Assembly (NCBI GenBank): GCA_020744425.1
Contig: JAGMUV010000002.1
Coordinates: 2,028,501 to 2,092,500 of the forward strand
Reading direction: 5' to 3'
DNA from: Dactylonectria macrodidyma
Taxonomy: Eukaryota > Ascomycota > Sordariomycetes > Hypocreales > Nectriaceae
Length of the DNA stretch: 64,000 bases
Of this stretch, positions 45,301-56,773 are shown piece after piece; the first letter of the stretch is position 1, and each line of letters opens with the position of its first letter. The notes beneath the pieces are model-generated. The model saw only the letters and a list, made by a program, of their open reading frames with translations, made no database searches and had not been told where the DNA came from. Both the position numbers and the translations under genes were made by a program.

Positions 45301-48040
45301 GCGGTGTGGTCTGAGGCGCTCGGGTCTGAGTTGGTATACAGTACTTCGAACCTTGATCCCATGCAGGCTACGCGCCTTTGATGGGGACTGGGAGAAAATG
45401 TCAAAGAAAGTCCCTCATATTGCAGTGGCTTGAGCACAGACACGGCAGGCGGCTGTCACACCTCGACTCGGCAGTGGTGATGCGGGGAGCACTGAAATGC
45501 AAGGAGCCTTTGTCTGCAGGATAGCTCAACAAATCATGCGGCATTGAACCCTTTTGATAGGCACGAGCAGCCTCTGAAATGGTGCTATCCCCTTGAATAC
45601 CGGCTATTTGACGAAGAGGCGTGGAAATGAAGATACCAACAACGGAGAGGATGCGACAGGGGCTACAACACGTTGGCGGTATGGTATCATGGCGAGGCCC
45701 GGGCCGATTGACGGGCCAAACCAGGACGGAACGGCTGGCTGTCGGATTGTTGAGACTAGACACCTCAAGGGCACGCTGGCGTTACGCGCAACTGCTTAAT
45801 GTAATGCAAGGGCTTTCAAGCCCCAAAACGAGATAAGGCCGCATGGCCACATGCCACTTTGCGAGTGTGCAGCGGATGAAGGGATTGCGATGTGGGCTGT
45901 CAGCCACAAGTTGGAGGCGCTGGCAAACTAGTCGGGTTTTGTGTTGCTTTTTGCAGACACTTGTTTCAAGGGTAGAGCCCTGAGATGAACAGGTAGACAT
46001 GCTGATTCAGTCCCACAGTGGTCGCCGACCCAGCGACTGAGCAATGGAGAGGGTCTTGTCTCGACTCCTCAGAGTAATTAGGATATTCTAACCATGGGGA
46101 TTCTTGGCCAAGTACACGGCCTCCATGGCAGATTTGATGTCTTCCCTAGCGAAGCGGCCTGAGGAGGGACATAGGTATGGATGGGTATGTTGATGGAAGG
46201 TTGACGTTATTCTGAATTAACCGGTAGCTACGGTCGGATTATGATGGATCGACGTTGCAGCTTGAGCATGAATAAGGCCGCCTTTGGTCATGTTGTAGGG
46301 TTGTAGGTGGTATGGATTAGATGGCAAGGTACCTAAAAATCACATGTGTCGGCTTGCAGTTGGACATTCAGAAGGATTCACAGAGGGGATTCCCAAGAAA
46401 TCAATGTCACCCTGTCGGGATTGGGCCAATCAGAGACGACGATGGCCACGCTGAATTGGAGCTAGTCCTTAATCCCTAGCGCGTTTCAGGATCTCGGCCC
46501 CTGAAAGCTGACAGGAGCGGGGCGGATCACGGCCGGGAATATGAGCTTATTCGCCCCGGAGGATGCAAGGGCCAGGGGCAAATGCAAGGGATAAGGGCAA
46601 GGGGCAGGAAGGAGCAAGGGCAGGAAGGAGCAAGGGCATGAGGATGGAGGAAGTACGAAAAGAAAGCAAGCACGGCCGCCTGCCTGGTTATCTTTGAAGA
46701 GCGCTGGCCGCTGGCCTTTGAAACCGGTTCGTTTTGACTTCCTTGGAAGCGCCTGTGAGTGAGGTGAGAGGAGGATGGGGAGGAGGCACGTTCCATATTC
46801 GCCCGATATCTTGGCCGAGACCGCTATGCATATTCGATAGAGTTAAGAAAAACAACAGGCAAGCAGGCAATGGGGCCAGAGACTATCACTGGATCCATTT
46901 TTGTGAAAATTTCTTCCCATTCCCTAGCTCGCTTCTGAGGCGTTCAGTCAATCCGATCCAGTCGGCCTGGAAGGAAGCCCAGGGAGCAGAAGAAAGATGT
47001 GCCTTCTCCCCGACCCCCACTCTAAAGCCAGCGCATCCCGCCCGGATTGATGGTTACCCCTGCATCGCGAGATTCATGACCCCCGGCAAGATCTGCGAAA
47101 GGCACCGAAGGCAAGAAACGACGCATGGCCAGCCCTGTTACCTCCATGATCGACATTGGTTGGCGGCGGGACTGTTCCTGTGCCGTTTATTTGTGTTGCC
47201 TGTGTGAGACGACGCCATGCAACAGGAGCAGGCGCCGTCTCATCCTTCATCATCAACCATCTTCACGCGTGAAGTCAGCAACCAGCCACCACAATCTGCT
47301 ACGCTGTGGGCAAGTTGGGCCCTAGGTCGTGATTCATTTCGTCCTTCTGAACACACGTCGAAGGTCACGAGATCCCAGAAGCAACCATCTCAGTTTTACG
47401 GAGCTCTTCCCGACACCGCCATCATCAACCATGTCGGTGTGCCTCCATGCTTGTGACACAAACAGCCAACACATCGCCAATAAACACACAAACTGCAGCA
47501 GTCGTTGTGTAGGGCAGCAAAGTAACCCACGGCGCAGGTACCGAGCCTTTAACGAGGAGTCTACTCTCACCGGCTGCACCCATCCCTGTTAAGACCCGCT
47601 TCGATATCCCATAATGTCATCCCATCTCATCCTCCGTCATGCCTCGAGCCAACCGCCATAGTCTAATCTGCTATGTCAATGCGGGAGTTGAATGCAGGTA
47701 CGGAGCAGACGAGAGAGCTACCGAGACACAACCTTGCATGCCAGCTCCCACTTGGACCAGCCAGCATTGGGAACCATCTGCAGTGTTAGGCTGCTTGATC
47801 ACTGATAACGGCCAGGAGGGCGCACACAACAACGCACAAGGCGCAACACAACCTGTAGGTGGCGTGAGCAAAATGCACGCTGGTCCAATCCTCGACAGCT
47901 GCTGCTTCTTGACACACCTATCGTACCCCGTATTAGCAGAGTTGCTGTTCGGGTTGCTGTCGCCTTCCACCTACCTTAAAGGCAAGGTTCCTACTCTAGC
48001 AATCTAGGCACATGTACCTGTGGGGAGGCGGGAATAGCTT

Positions 48041-48053
48041 CCCCCCCCCCCCC
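48041..48053 (+). repeat. Homopolymer of 13 C
   Basis: Uninterrupted C run in the gap upstream of the DUF1996 gene. No associated gene. Confidence 0.8.
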
Positions 48054-48949
48054 GGTTTGGCGACCCCTGAGGCGCATCTCAGCCTGCCTAGCACCAACAT
48101 CCATCGCTCAGCTCGCCGCAGCCGCCGGAGCGGCCAAGAAATGCCACCTAGAGGTGCACGCGCGCGCGAGTTACATGGCCATGGCCGTCTCTCCGACCAT
48201 TGAAAGTCTGTGGCTTACGGGGCCAGTCCCTGCGAGGCCAGCACGGGCAGCTCGGCCAGCATGGCCAGTAAAAGGCACCAGAACTACAGCACATAGTACA
48301 GAATTGTCAGCGTGGTCAACGAATCAGCCCTGTGTTAACTGCACTAGCTTGAGCCAAGTCCCCTGTACTCGCCCGCTTGTATGCACCTGGCCGAGGACCT
48401 AGGCCCCCTAACCTAAGTATCAGCCAGTGCCTAAGCGGTGCCAAAGATGCCTGCAGGTACCTCATTTGTAGTTAAGGATCTCAGGTTGCCCATCTCCCCG
48501 TTCACAAGACCTCACCTCACCTTTCGTCCAACCTCGCGCACTCTTCTTATTCTTCATTCCTTCACCCTATTTTTCTCCTTCGTACACCACAGAACCTGCT
48601 GAGCACGTCCTCTCATTCTCTTCTCTCTTTTCTTGCAGCAGGTCGCACATCTGTTTGCTCCGCTCCTTCAACTTCGTTAACCTCGTCACGTCGACTTGGC
48701 TTTGATTCACAGCCGCGGCGACTCACCTGGTAACAACACATTCATTCTCCTCACGGGTGCTCCGGTATCACCTCCAGTTTTTGCCCCTCCAATTCACTCT
48801 CAAATCCTCTTCCAAGTGAAGAGAATCCCGACTTTCATTCTTGGTTGCCGCTGTCCTAGAGACCGCCTCCAACTGCGCTTTTTGCGCTCCTCCCCATAAA
48901 CCACAAACAGTACTCTCCCACTTGATTCAAATCCATATACACCGACATC

Positions 48950-50580
48950 ATGAAGTTCACTGCTGTCGCACCCGTTGCCGTCCTCGCAGGCACTGCGCTG
49001 GCCAAAGACACCGGAACCTTTTCTGTCTTGCACTTCAAGGGCAAGGAGTTGACCAAAGGTCGCATGGATCCCATCATCAGCCCTGGCCAGACCTTCTCCC
49101 ACGTCCACAGTGTCATGGGTGGCAGTGGCTTCAGTATCACCGCGACTGGCGAGGATCTCCAGAACTCCAATTGCAGCAACGCCCTCGTCAAGGGTGACAA
49201 CAGCGCCTATTGGTTTCCTTCACTCTACTTCCACGACCCTGAGACCGGCGACTTCGAGTCTGTCGATCTTTACTACTTCAACGCCTACTACTTGTATGTT
49301 ACCGTTCTGTCATGCCTTGTCTTTGGTTGGAATTGTGCCCTCCAAGCATCCGGCCGCCGACTGCAAAACCAGTTGCTAACATGTGAGTCAGTTTCGAGGC
49401 CACGAATGATGATATCAAGCCCTTTCCCGTCGGTCTCAACATGGTGTCAGGCAGCGCCATGTCTCGTGTCGTGCCTGAGGCCGGCGCCACGAAGAATCTC
49501 GACCCATCACAGGGACCTGTCAACCCCGCTAGGCTGACCTGTCCTCGTTTGAACAACAACTATGTCCCCCCGTCCTGGGACCCCGACTCTGACGGTTCCG
49601 AGTCCGGAGTTGGTGATACTAACAACCTAGGTGAGGGTGTGGGTTTCCCTGACCGAACCTGTGATGGCTTGTACTCTCCTCTCCGCGCCGATGTGCACTT
49701 TCCCTCTTGCTACAACCCCGATGCCGGTCTCACCTCCTACAAGAACAACATGGCATGGCCCGAGGACAACGATGGAAAGCTGGACTGCCCTGACGGCTGG
49801 ATCCATGTCCCTCATCTCTTCTACGAGGCGTACTGGGACACTCAGTCGTTCAAGGGCCGCTGGACTGAGGGACAGGGAGAGCAACCTTTTGTCTTCTCCA
49901 ATGGAGACGTCACTGGCTACAGCAACCACGCCGATTTCATGGCTGGTTGGGACGAGGACCTCCTCCAGCACATCATCGACACTTGCAACACCGGTTTCAA
50001 TGGCATGGACACCTGCGCTGGTCTCACCTACGGCTTGAACGAGGACGAGTGTACCATCCCATCGCAGATCAACGAGAAAGTTTCAGGCACTCTGAGCAAG
50101 CTCCCAGGTGACAACCCCCTCAGCGGTTTCAAGTACGGCAACGGCGACTCCGGCAGTTCTTCTGACGACGATGATTTGTCCGCAGCGGGCAGCAGCAGCA
50201 AGACTTCGGGAGGCGATGCCGCTACCAGCTCAGCTATTGCTGTTTCTTCTACCGCCGAGTACGCTGCTGCAGATGAGACCACTTCAAAGGCAATCTCCCA
50301 GGAGACCGACTCCGCTCAAGCTGTTGCAACATCCACTGCGGTTGCTACCTACTCGGTCATTCCCGCCGTCTCTAGCATCCCTTCTGTGTCCGAGGTTGCT
50401 CAGGAGACTAGCTTGGACAGCAGCCATACGACCACCACCTGCAAGCGTCGAACCCACACTGTTTGGAACACTGTCACCATTACCAAGACGGCTGACAGTG
50501 CTACTTCTCAGACTGCTCCTTCCTACAAGAGGGATCATGTTAGACGCCATGCGCACAGCCACGTTCGAGGTCGCCACTGA
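48950..50580 (+). CDS. Secreted DUF1996 protein
   Basis: Two exons, 48950-49293 and 49392-50580, join across a split Phe codon (NAYYFFEATNDDIKPFPVG) to 510 aa. There is a clean signal peptide (1-18, ending LAGTALA). The DUF1996 domain spans about 35-290 with its typical motifs: DPIISPGQTFSHVHSVMGGSGF, NSAYWFPSLYF, MVSG, CPDGWIHVPHLFYEAYWDT, SNGDVTGYSNHADFMAGWDED and GMDTCAGLTYG. Conserved His, Asp and Cys residues are present. The C-terminal 200 residues are Ser/Thr/Ala-rich and end with a His/Arg-rich tail (RRHAHSHVRGRH). There is no WSC domain and no obvious GPI signal, so release to the medium or wall is likely. The family is widespread in fungi, and no activity is firmly established to my knowledge. 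The methyltransferase gene follows 719 bp downstream on the same strand. Confidence 0.92.
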
Positions 50581-51299
50581 ACAGACGCGCCTTGTTGAGT
50601 TATTCGCTTGTGAAACAAGAGGCTCAAAGGGGAGCCAGAATGTTACAAGCATCAATGATGACTCTCAGCTACAACTTGCGGATCTCGCGCACGGATCTGC
50701 AGGAATCTTGTTGTACATGATGGGTAAAAGCGCGGCGATTTATTTGGGACAATGCTTCAGCCGCCGGGGCTTGGTTATTTCGATTCTTCTTGTACATTTT
50801 GAGGACATAGTTTCGCTTCTCAAGGGCCAGTGCGCAGTCGCAACCCTTGCCCGCTATGGAATTTAGGGTCCCAAAATGAGATTTGAATGAGTAGGCTCGG
50901 CCTACTATTATGCGCAATGCGCAATACTTGAATATGTGGCCATTTGATCGTGCATCTTTTCGAACCTGATGTCTGATTGTGTACTTCGTGGTTTGTTGTG
51001 TGGGTTTAGTGATGTAAATTGAAGTTAAGAACGATCTGCGCATGGCAGCAGAAGCTAGGTTAACTGGCGTTGGAGTCTTGGGAACATCAAACTAGAATAT
51101 TCTTCACCTTCCTAGCACCAGATTTCCTTTCTGATGGTTTGGATGTTGTAAGTAGTTCTTTGGTGAGATGGATCGTGGTGGTGATGCGCGTCGGCTGAAT
51201 CTCGGTTAGCAGGCCTTCTCTCGCGAAACTGGCGGCAAGCAATTTTCACACCTTCAAACATCCTCATTGACGACCACTCCTGGATCTCAGCATCCCAAC
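50581..51299. other. Intergenic between DUF1996 gene and rcm1
   Basis: 3' region of the upstream gene and promoter of the methyltransferase. No gene recognised. Confidence 0.6.
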
Positions 51300-53206
51300 A
51301 TGTCCCTCTATCATGAGGCAGCCGAATTCCTAGTCGGCTCGTCCTCTGGAGGAGGCAGTCTCAAATCCCGAGTTTTCAAGAAGAAGAACCTCAAGTCACC
51401 GCCCAATCAGTTGTATGCGCTTGTCTTTGAGAGCTGTAAATGGAGCCCCGTCATCAAGGAGGTCATCGAGAAATCTGACCTCCTTAAACTCGAACGCAAG
51501 GTTGGCACCTCCTATCATGAACCAATTTATCTTATTGCATATCCACTGACTTAGCAAGTTAGCTCACGCCTCCCTTATCATTACTTTTAGTACATGATTT
51601 ATTGCTTGCCAAGAAAGGCATTGCTCTTCCCCAGAGCCATGGACTCCGAGCATCTGTCGAGAGACACAAGGGTCGCCTCAGTTCAGAGTTCACTCGGGCG
51701 AGATTGCGGAGAAAGGCTGCATCACTTTCTGATTTGAAAGCGCAAGTTGAGAGCGAAGCCGCTGGCGAGGAAGCGAACTACCCTCGATGGGTTCGAGTGA
51801 ACGCGGTGAAAAGCAGCTTGGAGGACCAGCTTGAGACGACGTTTTCTTCCTTTGAAAGGGCTAGCTCTGTTCAGGATGTCATCAAATTGCCGGGCAAGCA
51901 TCTGTTCATCGATCCGCATGTCCCTAATCTTGTTGCCATCACCTCTGGGATCGACTTGACGAAGACCGAAGCCTACACATCCGGCAAAATCATCCTCCAA
52001 GATAAGGCATCGTGCTTTCCGGCCTATCTGCTAGACCCCCGATCTGAAGATGGAGACTTGATTGATGCTTGCTCTGCGCCGGGGAACAAGACCACGCATC
52101 TGGCAGCTATCCTCAAGGAACACCAACCAGAGTTTGAGACACCGCCCCAGACAATCTATGCATTCGAGAAGGACCCTAGACGAGCGCAGATCTTGGACAA
52201 GATGGTGACCGCTGCGGGTTCCAAGGGTACGACACGCATCGGATTTGGACAGGACTTCCTGCAAGTGGATCCATGCGCGGAGAAATATAGGTCTGTGGGA
52301 GCCCTGCTCCTAGATCCGAGTTGTTCCGGGAGTGGCATTGTTGGTAGAGATTCTATGCCGGAGATCCACCTGCCAGAACTATCCAGTACTACGGAGAAGG
52401 GAACGGCAGGGAAGATGGGCAAACGCAAGAGAAAGCATGCGGACGTCGAAGCGGAGCCTCAGAACGTCATGGTGGACGACGACGGCAATGAGACAGTCAT
52501 GAAGTCCGATCAGGATCACGAAGCCCGATTGGAGGCTTTGTCAGGCTTTCAGTTGACCCTGCTCCTGCACGCCTTCCGCTTCCCGTCAGCTATGAAAATA
52601 ACCTACTCGACATGCTCGGTTCACATGCAAGAGAACGAGCGCGTGGTTATGCGGGCCCTCGAATCAGATGTTGCAAAGGAGAGGAACTGGCGCATTATGT
52701 TACGGAAAGACCAAGTTACAGGGATGAAAGAGTGGCCCGTTCGAGGATTAACCTCGGCATGTGGAGGCGACAGGGACATCGCCGACGCCTGTATCCGCTC
52801 TTACAAAGACGATGGCCAAGGCGTCATGGGTTTCTTCGTTGCCGGCTTTGTGAGGAGTGATGTCCGAGACACCGGGTTTGGAGACGACGGCGAGGGCCCA
52901 TTTTTGCGAGATGATGGCGGTGCCATTATTCGAGATGTGATGGGTATGCCGGTACTGAAATCAACAGGAGTCCCAGTCTCGATGGAAGCGCGAGACGAAA
53001 ATGTAACCGGGGAAGCGAGGCGGGAGCATCACGATCAAGACGACGATGAAGAGGATGACGAGGATGATGACAGCGAGAGTGATGATGAGGATAGCAGCTC
53101 CGACTCTAGCGACGACAGCGCTGCAGAGATTGCTGGAGATGGAATATATCAACGTGAGGTGGGGGTTTCGACTATCGAGGACGAGTGGCAAGGGTTTGGA
53201 GATTGA
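51300..53206 (+). CDS. rcm1: 25S rRNA (cytosine-C5) methyltransferase, NSUN5/Rcm1 type
   Basis: Enzymes of this family use S-adenosylmethionine to methylate a cytosine of large-subunit rRNA in the nucleolus (C2278 in yeast 25S). Exons are 51300-51500 and 51563-53206, giving 614 aa and joining as LLKLERK-LTPPLSLLLVHDLLLAKKG, a block conserved in the family. The AdoMet motif I is DACSAPGNKTTHL (from about 235). Motif IV is DPSCSGSG (318-325, Cys321) and motif VI is TYSTCSVHMQENE (Cys418, the expected nucleophile). Between them is an insert rich in Lys and acidic residues. The C-terminus is a long Asp/Glu/Ser tail, common in nucleolar proteins. The donor is GTTGGC rather than GTAAGT or similar, and a second acceptor 28 nt further on would shift the frame. 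Confidence 0.93.
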
Positions 53207-53465
53207 TCCACTGGGTCGGAGACCAGCAGACACCAGGAATTCGAGTCTCGAGACACATCAAGCATGGATTACTTCCCTACTAGTGATTGATTTACAACCA
53301 CGACCAGCGGTACGTGCCGAGGCACTACGATACAACCTTGGAAACGTTGACAGCGGCTGCGGCTCTGGCTCTGGTGGGCATGGTCAGGCTGAATCGAGTC
53401 ATATCTCCTGATCTAGAAGGTCCCCTCAGTCCATGTGGTGTAAGCCGTGTGCCAAGGACCAGGGG

Positions 53466-53503
53466 TTTTTTTTCCTTTTCTTTAAAAAAAAAAAAAAAAA
53501 AAA
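53466..53503. repeat. T-rich tract followed by a run of 20 A
   Basis: T8CCT4CT3 runs directly into 20 A (53484-53503). The two halves could pair imperfectly. It is about 260 bp after the rcm1 stop and could be a retroposed poly(A) remnant or simple repeat; no target-site duplication was identified. Confidence 0.6.
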
Positions 53504-54567
53504 CGTGGTCGGCCACCGGTCGGACCAATCCCGAATCCCGTTGACGAACCTTTCTAATTTGGGAAATTGACTAGGATGAACCGCACCTTAACTGCCCGGG
53601 GTCCGGGAGATGCGACATGGGCCATGGTCGGGAATAAGGGACCGGTCGATCGGCGGCTCCGTGACACCCAAAGGAGTGGGACGAGAGCCGAGTTTTCTGC
53701 GGCCATAGCAAACAGAAACGCCCGCAGGCCTTGAGTACCTAGTGAGGCTCATCATGTAGTAAGGAGGGCGTGGGTGACCGAAGATTATCTCTCCTGCAAT
53801 AGCGAGGTCCTGGGCTGAGCTGATGGTAGACTATCGACGGTACTATTGGTGTTGGTCCGTCGCTAGAGCAAGGGTAGAGGCACCGCGTACATGGACGGAC
53901 ATTGGCATTTGTTAGCATCATAAGATGAAAGGCCGACGGGGAAAACTGCGCAAGCCACCCGCCCTCCCGTCCTCCCTCCAACACGTCGGAGCCGAAGACA
54001 CGGACGAGACGATAGTGGGAGTTTGGCCACTGGTGACGGTGGCGCCGCTTGGGCGCTTGGCAAGCGATTCCTGGTCCATGATGCATGCTTGCCCAAGCAG
54101 GCAAGCTCCGACGGACTTTTGGCAAGGATGCGCTAGGCGTTGGCTTGCTTGGTTGGCTCTTCTGTTTGGCTTCCATAAGTACTTCGTTCGCTTCATATCA
54201 CCAACCACTACGTACCGCAGTCGGGAGCTGTGGGCCTCCGGAGATGCTCCACAGGCAAGGATGCCGGCACCGCGGCATACCAAAAGAACGAGCCGCGAGA
54301 TGAGCGGCATGGAATGGATGTATGGGTTCGGGATCCCAACCGACTAGGATTGGGGGTTGCTCTCTTGGCCGTGGCGGCTCTGATCTGGCATCTAGGATCT
54401 ACGAAGAACCACGTCGTCTTCGTATCTAGTGCTATTCCGCGAGGATCGACGGATTTGGCTCTGGGAATGGGACTATGAGGGTCCGCGGACTGCCCAGCGG
54501 AGCATGTCGGCGCTCCCACGGACCCGATACGTGCCCCATCACCCATGATATCCATGGAGTTCATCAT

Positions 54568-54618
54568 ATCGGACGTATCACGACAAGATATCGGATGAAT
54601 CCACGACATACTATCGGA
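54568..54618. repeat. Degenerate 22-23-bp direct repeat in the DHA1 transporter promoter
   Basis: ATCGGA recurs at 54568, 54590 and 54613, with CACGACA between the copies in each interval. It lies about 300-350 bp before the transporter ATG. It could be a cluster of factor sites. Confidence 0.5.
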
Positions 54619-54918
54619 CAGACCCACGGCCCATTTCGCATTATCAAGGCCTTGTTGTGTTGGGTGGATCTGGACCAAAATCAACCCTGCAGTGAATCAC
54701 GGCGACACAAACATATATATCTGCATATCTTGTCTTACGACCGGGTCGCCAAGGTCACCATCTAGATCCCGTACCGTAGATACACCACTAAAACAGCCCA
54801 TACTGACCGGCCCCTGACCACTCGCGAGGACGTCAGTTCCTAGAACCAGCCTCGATCAACTTCGATATCACGCCTCCACCAGGCTCCTATAGTGGTGCAC
54901 GCCACTCATCTAGCCACA

Positions 54919-56773
54919 ATGTCGCCGCCTACGCCCTCATCATCCTCCTCGTCGGTGACTGCCCACGACACCGACGTCGAAGCTCAGCAGTCCGATTTCA
55001 ATGCCTCCCACTTCAGTCTCATTTTCGACCAAGCCGGCCTCAGCCCAGCCGTGCTCGGCTACAACTATGCCGGCCACGGAACTACCGAGTCACCTTATGT
55101 CGTTGAATTCCTCCCCAACGATCCTCGCAATGCCATCAACTTCTCTCAAACCAAGAAGTGGCTCATCACCATCCTGCAGGCCATCGCCACTCTAGCAGTC
55201 GCCTTTGTCAGTACCGCCTACTCGGGTGGACTCACACAGGTTCTCATCGACTTCAACGTTTCCACCGAGGTGGTGATTCTTGGCATCTCCATGTTTGTTC
55301 TCGGTTTCGCCATCGGCCCGCTGTTTTGGGCTCCGTTGTCCGAGTTGTATGGCCGACAGATCCTCTTCTTCGTCTCTTACATGGCCCTGACGGCCTTCAA
55401 TGCTGGCGCGGCTGGTGCTCCCACCATGGCTGCCCTTATCACCCTTCGCTTCTTTGCCGGTTCCTTTGGCTCTTCGCCTCTGACCAATGCCGGAGGTGTC
55501 ATTGCAGACATGTTTGACGCTAATGAGCGAGGCCTGGCCACAGCCCTTTTCGCCATGGCCCCCTTCCTTGGCCCTACCATCGGTTGGTAACTGTCGACTA
55601 AAAGAGATCCAAACGAATATGCTGACCCCTGAGCGACAGGTCCTATTGCTGGTGGTTTTCTCGGCGAGCACGAGGGCTGGCGCTGGGTTGAGGGCATGAT
55701 GGCCATCTTCACTGGTATCGTCTGGATTGTCAACTCTCTCGTCATCCCCGAGACATATGCGCCTGTGCTCCTGCGACGCCGTGCTGCGGCCCTGTCCAAG
55801 AAGACTGGAAAGGTCTACGTGTCCAAGGTCGATGTCGGCAAGCCTCACACCACCATCGGCGCCCAGTTCAAGGTCTCTCTGCTTCGCCCGTGGATCCTTC
55901 TCTTTAAGGAGCCCATTGTTCTCCTCACCTCCGTCTACATGGCCATCATCTACGGCACTCTGTACCTCTGCTTCGCTGCGTTCCCCATCGTCTTCCAGCA
56001 GGGCCGCGGATGGAGCCCCGGCAAGGGAGGCTTGGCTTTTATTGGTATCGCCGTCGGAATGGTCTTTGCCATCTCATACACCCTGTTCGACAACCGTCGC
56101 TATAGGCGTGTCGCTGCTGCATCCCCGGGCGGCTTTGCGCCCCCGGAAGCCAGACTCCCCCCAACTCTTATTGGATCAATTGCCATTCCCGTTGGTCTGT
56201 TCTGGTTTGCCTGGACTAATGGCACTGACATCCACTGGATTGTGTGCATCATCGGCTCAGCCATCTTTGCCATGGGTCTTGTTCTGGTGTTCCTTTCGCT
56301 TATGAACTATCTCGTCGACTCTTGTAAGTTCATCACCCCACCCCCCCCCCCCCCCCCCCCCATGCGACTCTTTGACTTGTTACTAACCCCACGCAGATGT
56401 CATCTTCGCCGCCTCCGTCCTCGCCGCCAACTCTGTTCTTCGATCCCTGTTCGGTGCGGCATTCCCCCTCTTTACGACCTACATGTACGAGGATCTCGGC
56501 AACCACTGGGCCAGCTCCATCCCCGCCTTCCTGGCAGTGGCCTGCGTGCCCTTCCCGTTCCTATTTTACAAGTACGGCGAGAGGATCCGCATGAAGTGCG
56601 AGTTTGCCGCCGAGGCCGCCAATGTCCTCCAGCGCATGCGCACGAAGCACGAGATAATCACCGAGGACCAGGCTGTTGCCGAGGCCGAGACGCACGAGAA
56701 GGAGCGCCGCGCGAGCAACGCTGAGCGACGCCAGAGCAATGCCACCCGACGCACCCTCACTAGGGAGCAATAA
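54919..56773 (+). CDS. MFS transporter, DHA1-like (12 TM drug:H+ antiporter type)
   Basis: A proton-coupled exporter of the plasma membrane; in fungi this group moves drugs, polyamines or small metabolites. Exons are 54919-55582, 55640-56323 and 56397-56773, giving 574 aa. A cytosolic N-terminus of about 80 residues ends in the typical ...[19 protein letters not shown] entry. Motif A follows TM2 ([10 protein letters not shown]), and the antiporter motif C is [20 protein letters not shown], rebuilt exactly by splicing intron 1. TM7 begins after [17 protein letters not shown]. The C-terminus is a charged helix rich in Glu, Arg and Asn. The first in-frame ATG is 54919; the open frame reaches back only through GTG codons. 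Intron 2 contains a run of 21 C before its CTAAC branch site. The substrate cannot be told from sequence. Confidence 0.92.
56340..56361 (+). repeat. Run of 21 C inside intron 2 of the DHA1 transporter
   Basis: Positions 56341-56361 are all C, preceded by CCCCA. The run sits between the donor (56324) and the branch site (TACTAAC at about 56381). Its length may vary or be mis-assembled. Confidence 0.85.

Larger units (their letters stand above)
40056..48949. other. Largest gene-poor region, velC to DUF1996 gene
   Basis: About 8.9 kb without a recognised gene. Small repeats include a 12-bp T/A hairpin (40283-40309), a 9-bp tandem repeat AGTACGAAC (about 41278-41303), four copies of TTCAGCCA (42210-42376), and a run of 13 C (48041-48053). 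The stretch of about 43-45 kb looks more AT-rich than its flanks. Open frames here are short and overlap on both strands. I saw no transposase or reverse-transcriptase motif, although decayed elements cannot be excluded by eye. The last 400 bp before 48950 are pyrimidine-rich leader. Confidence 0.55.
53207..54918. other. Intergenic upstream of the DHA1 transporter
   Basis: About 1.7 kb without a recognised gene. It holds a T-rich then A20 tract (53466-53503) and a degenerate 22-23-bp direct repeat (54568-54618). Overlapping open frames at 53740-54350 on both strands show no known motif. Confidence 0.55.

Noticed and set aside
54320..54345. tRNA-like GGGTTCGGGATCCC
   Set aside because: The loop is one base too long and no anticodon or acceptor stem can be drawn around it.
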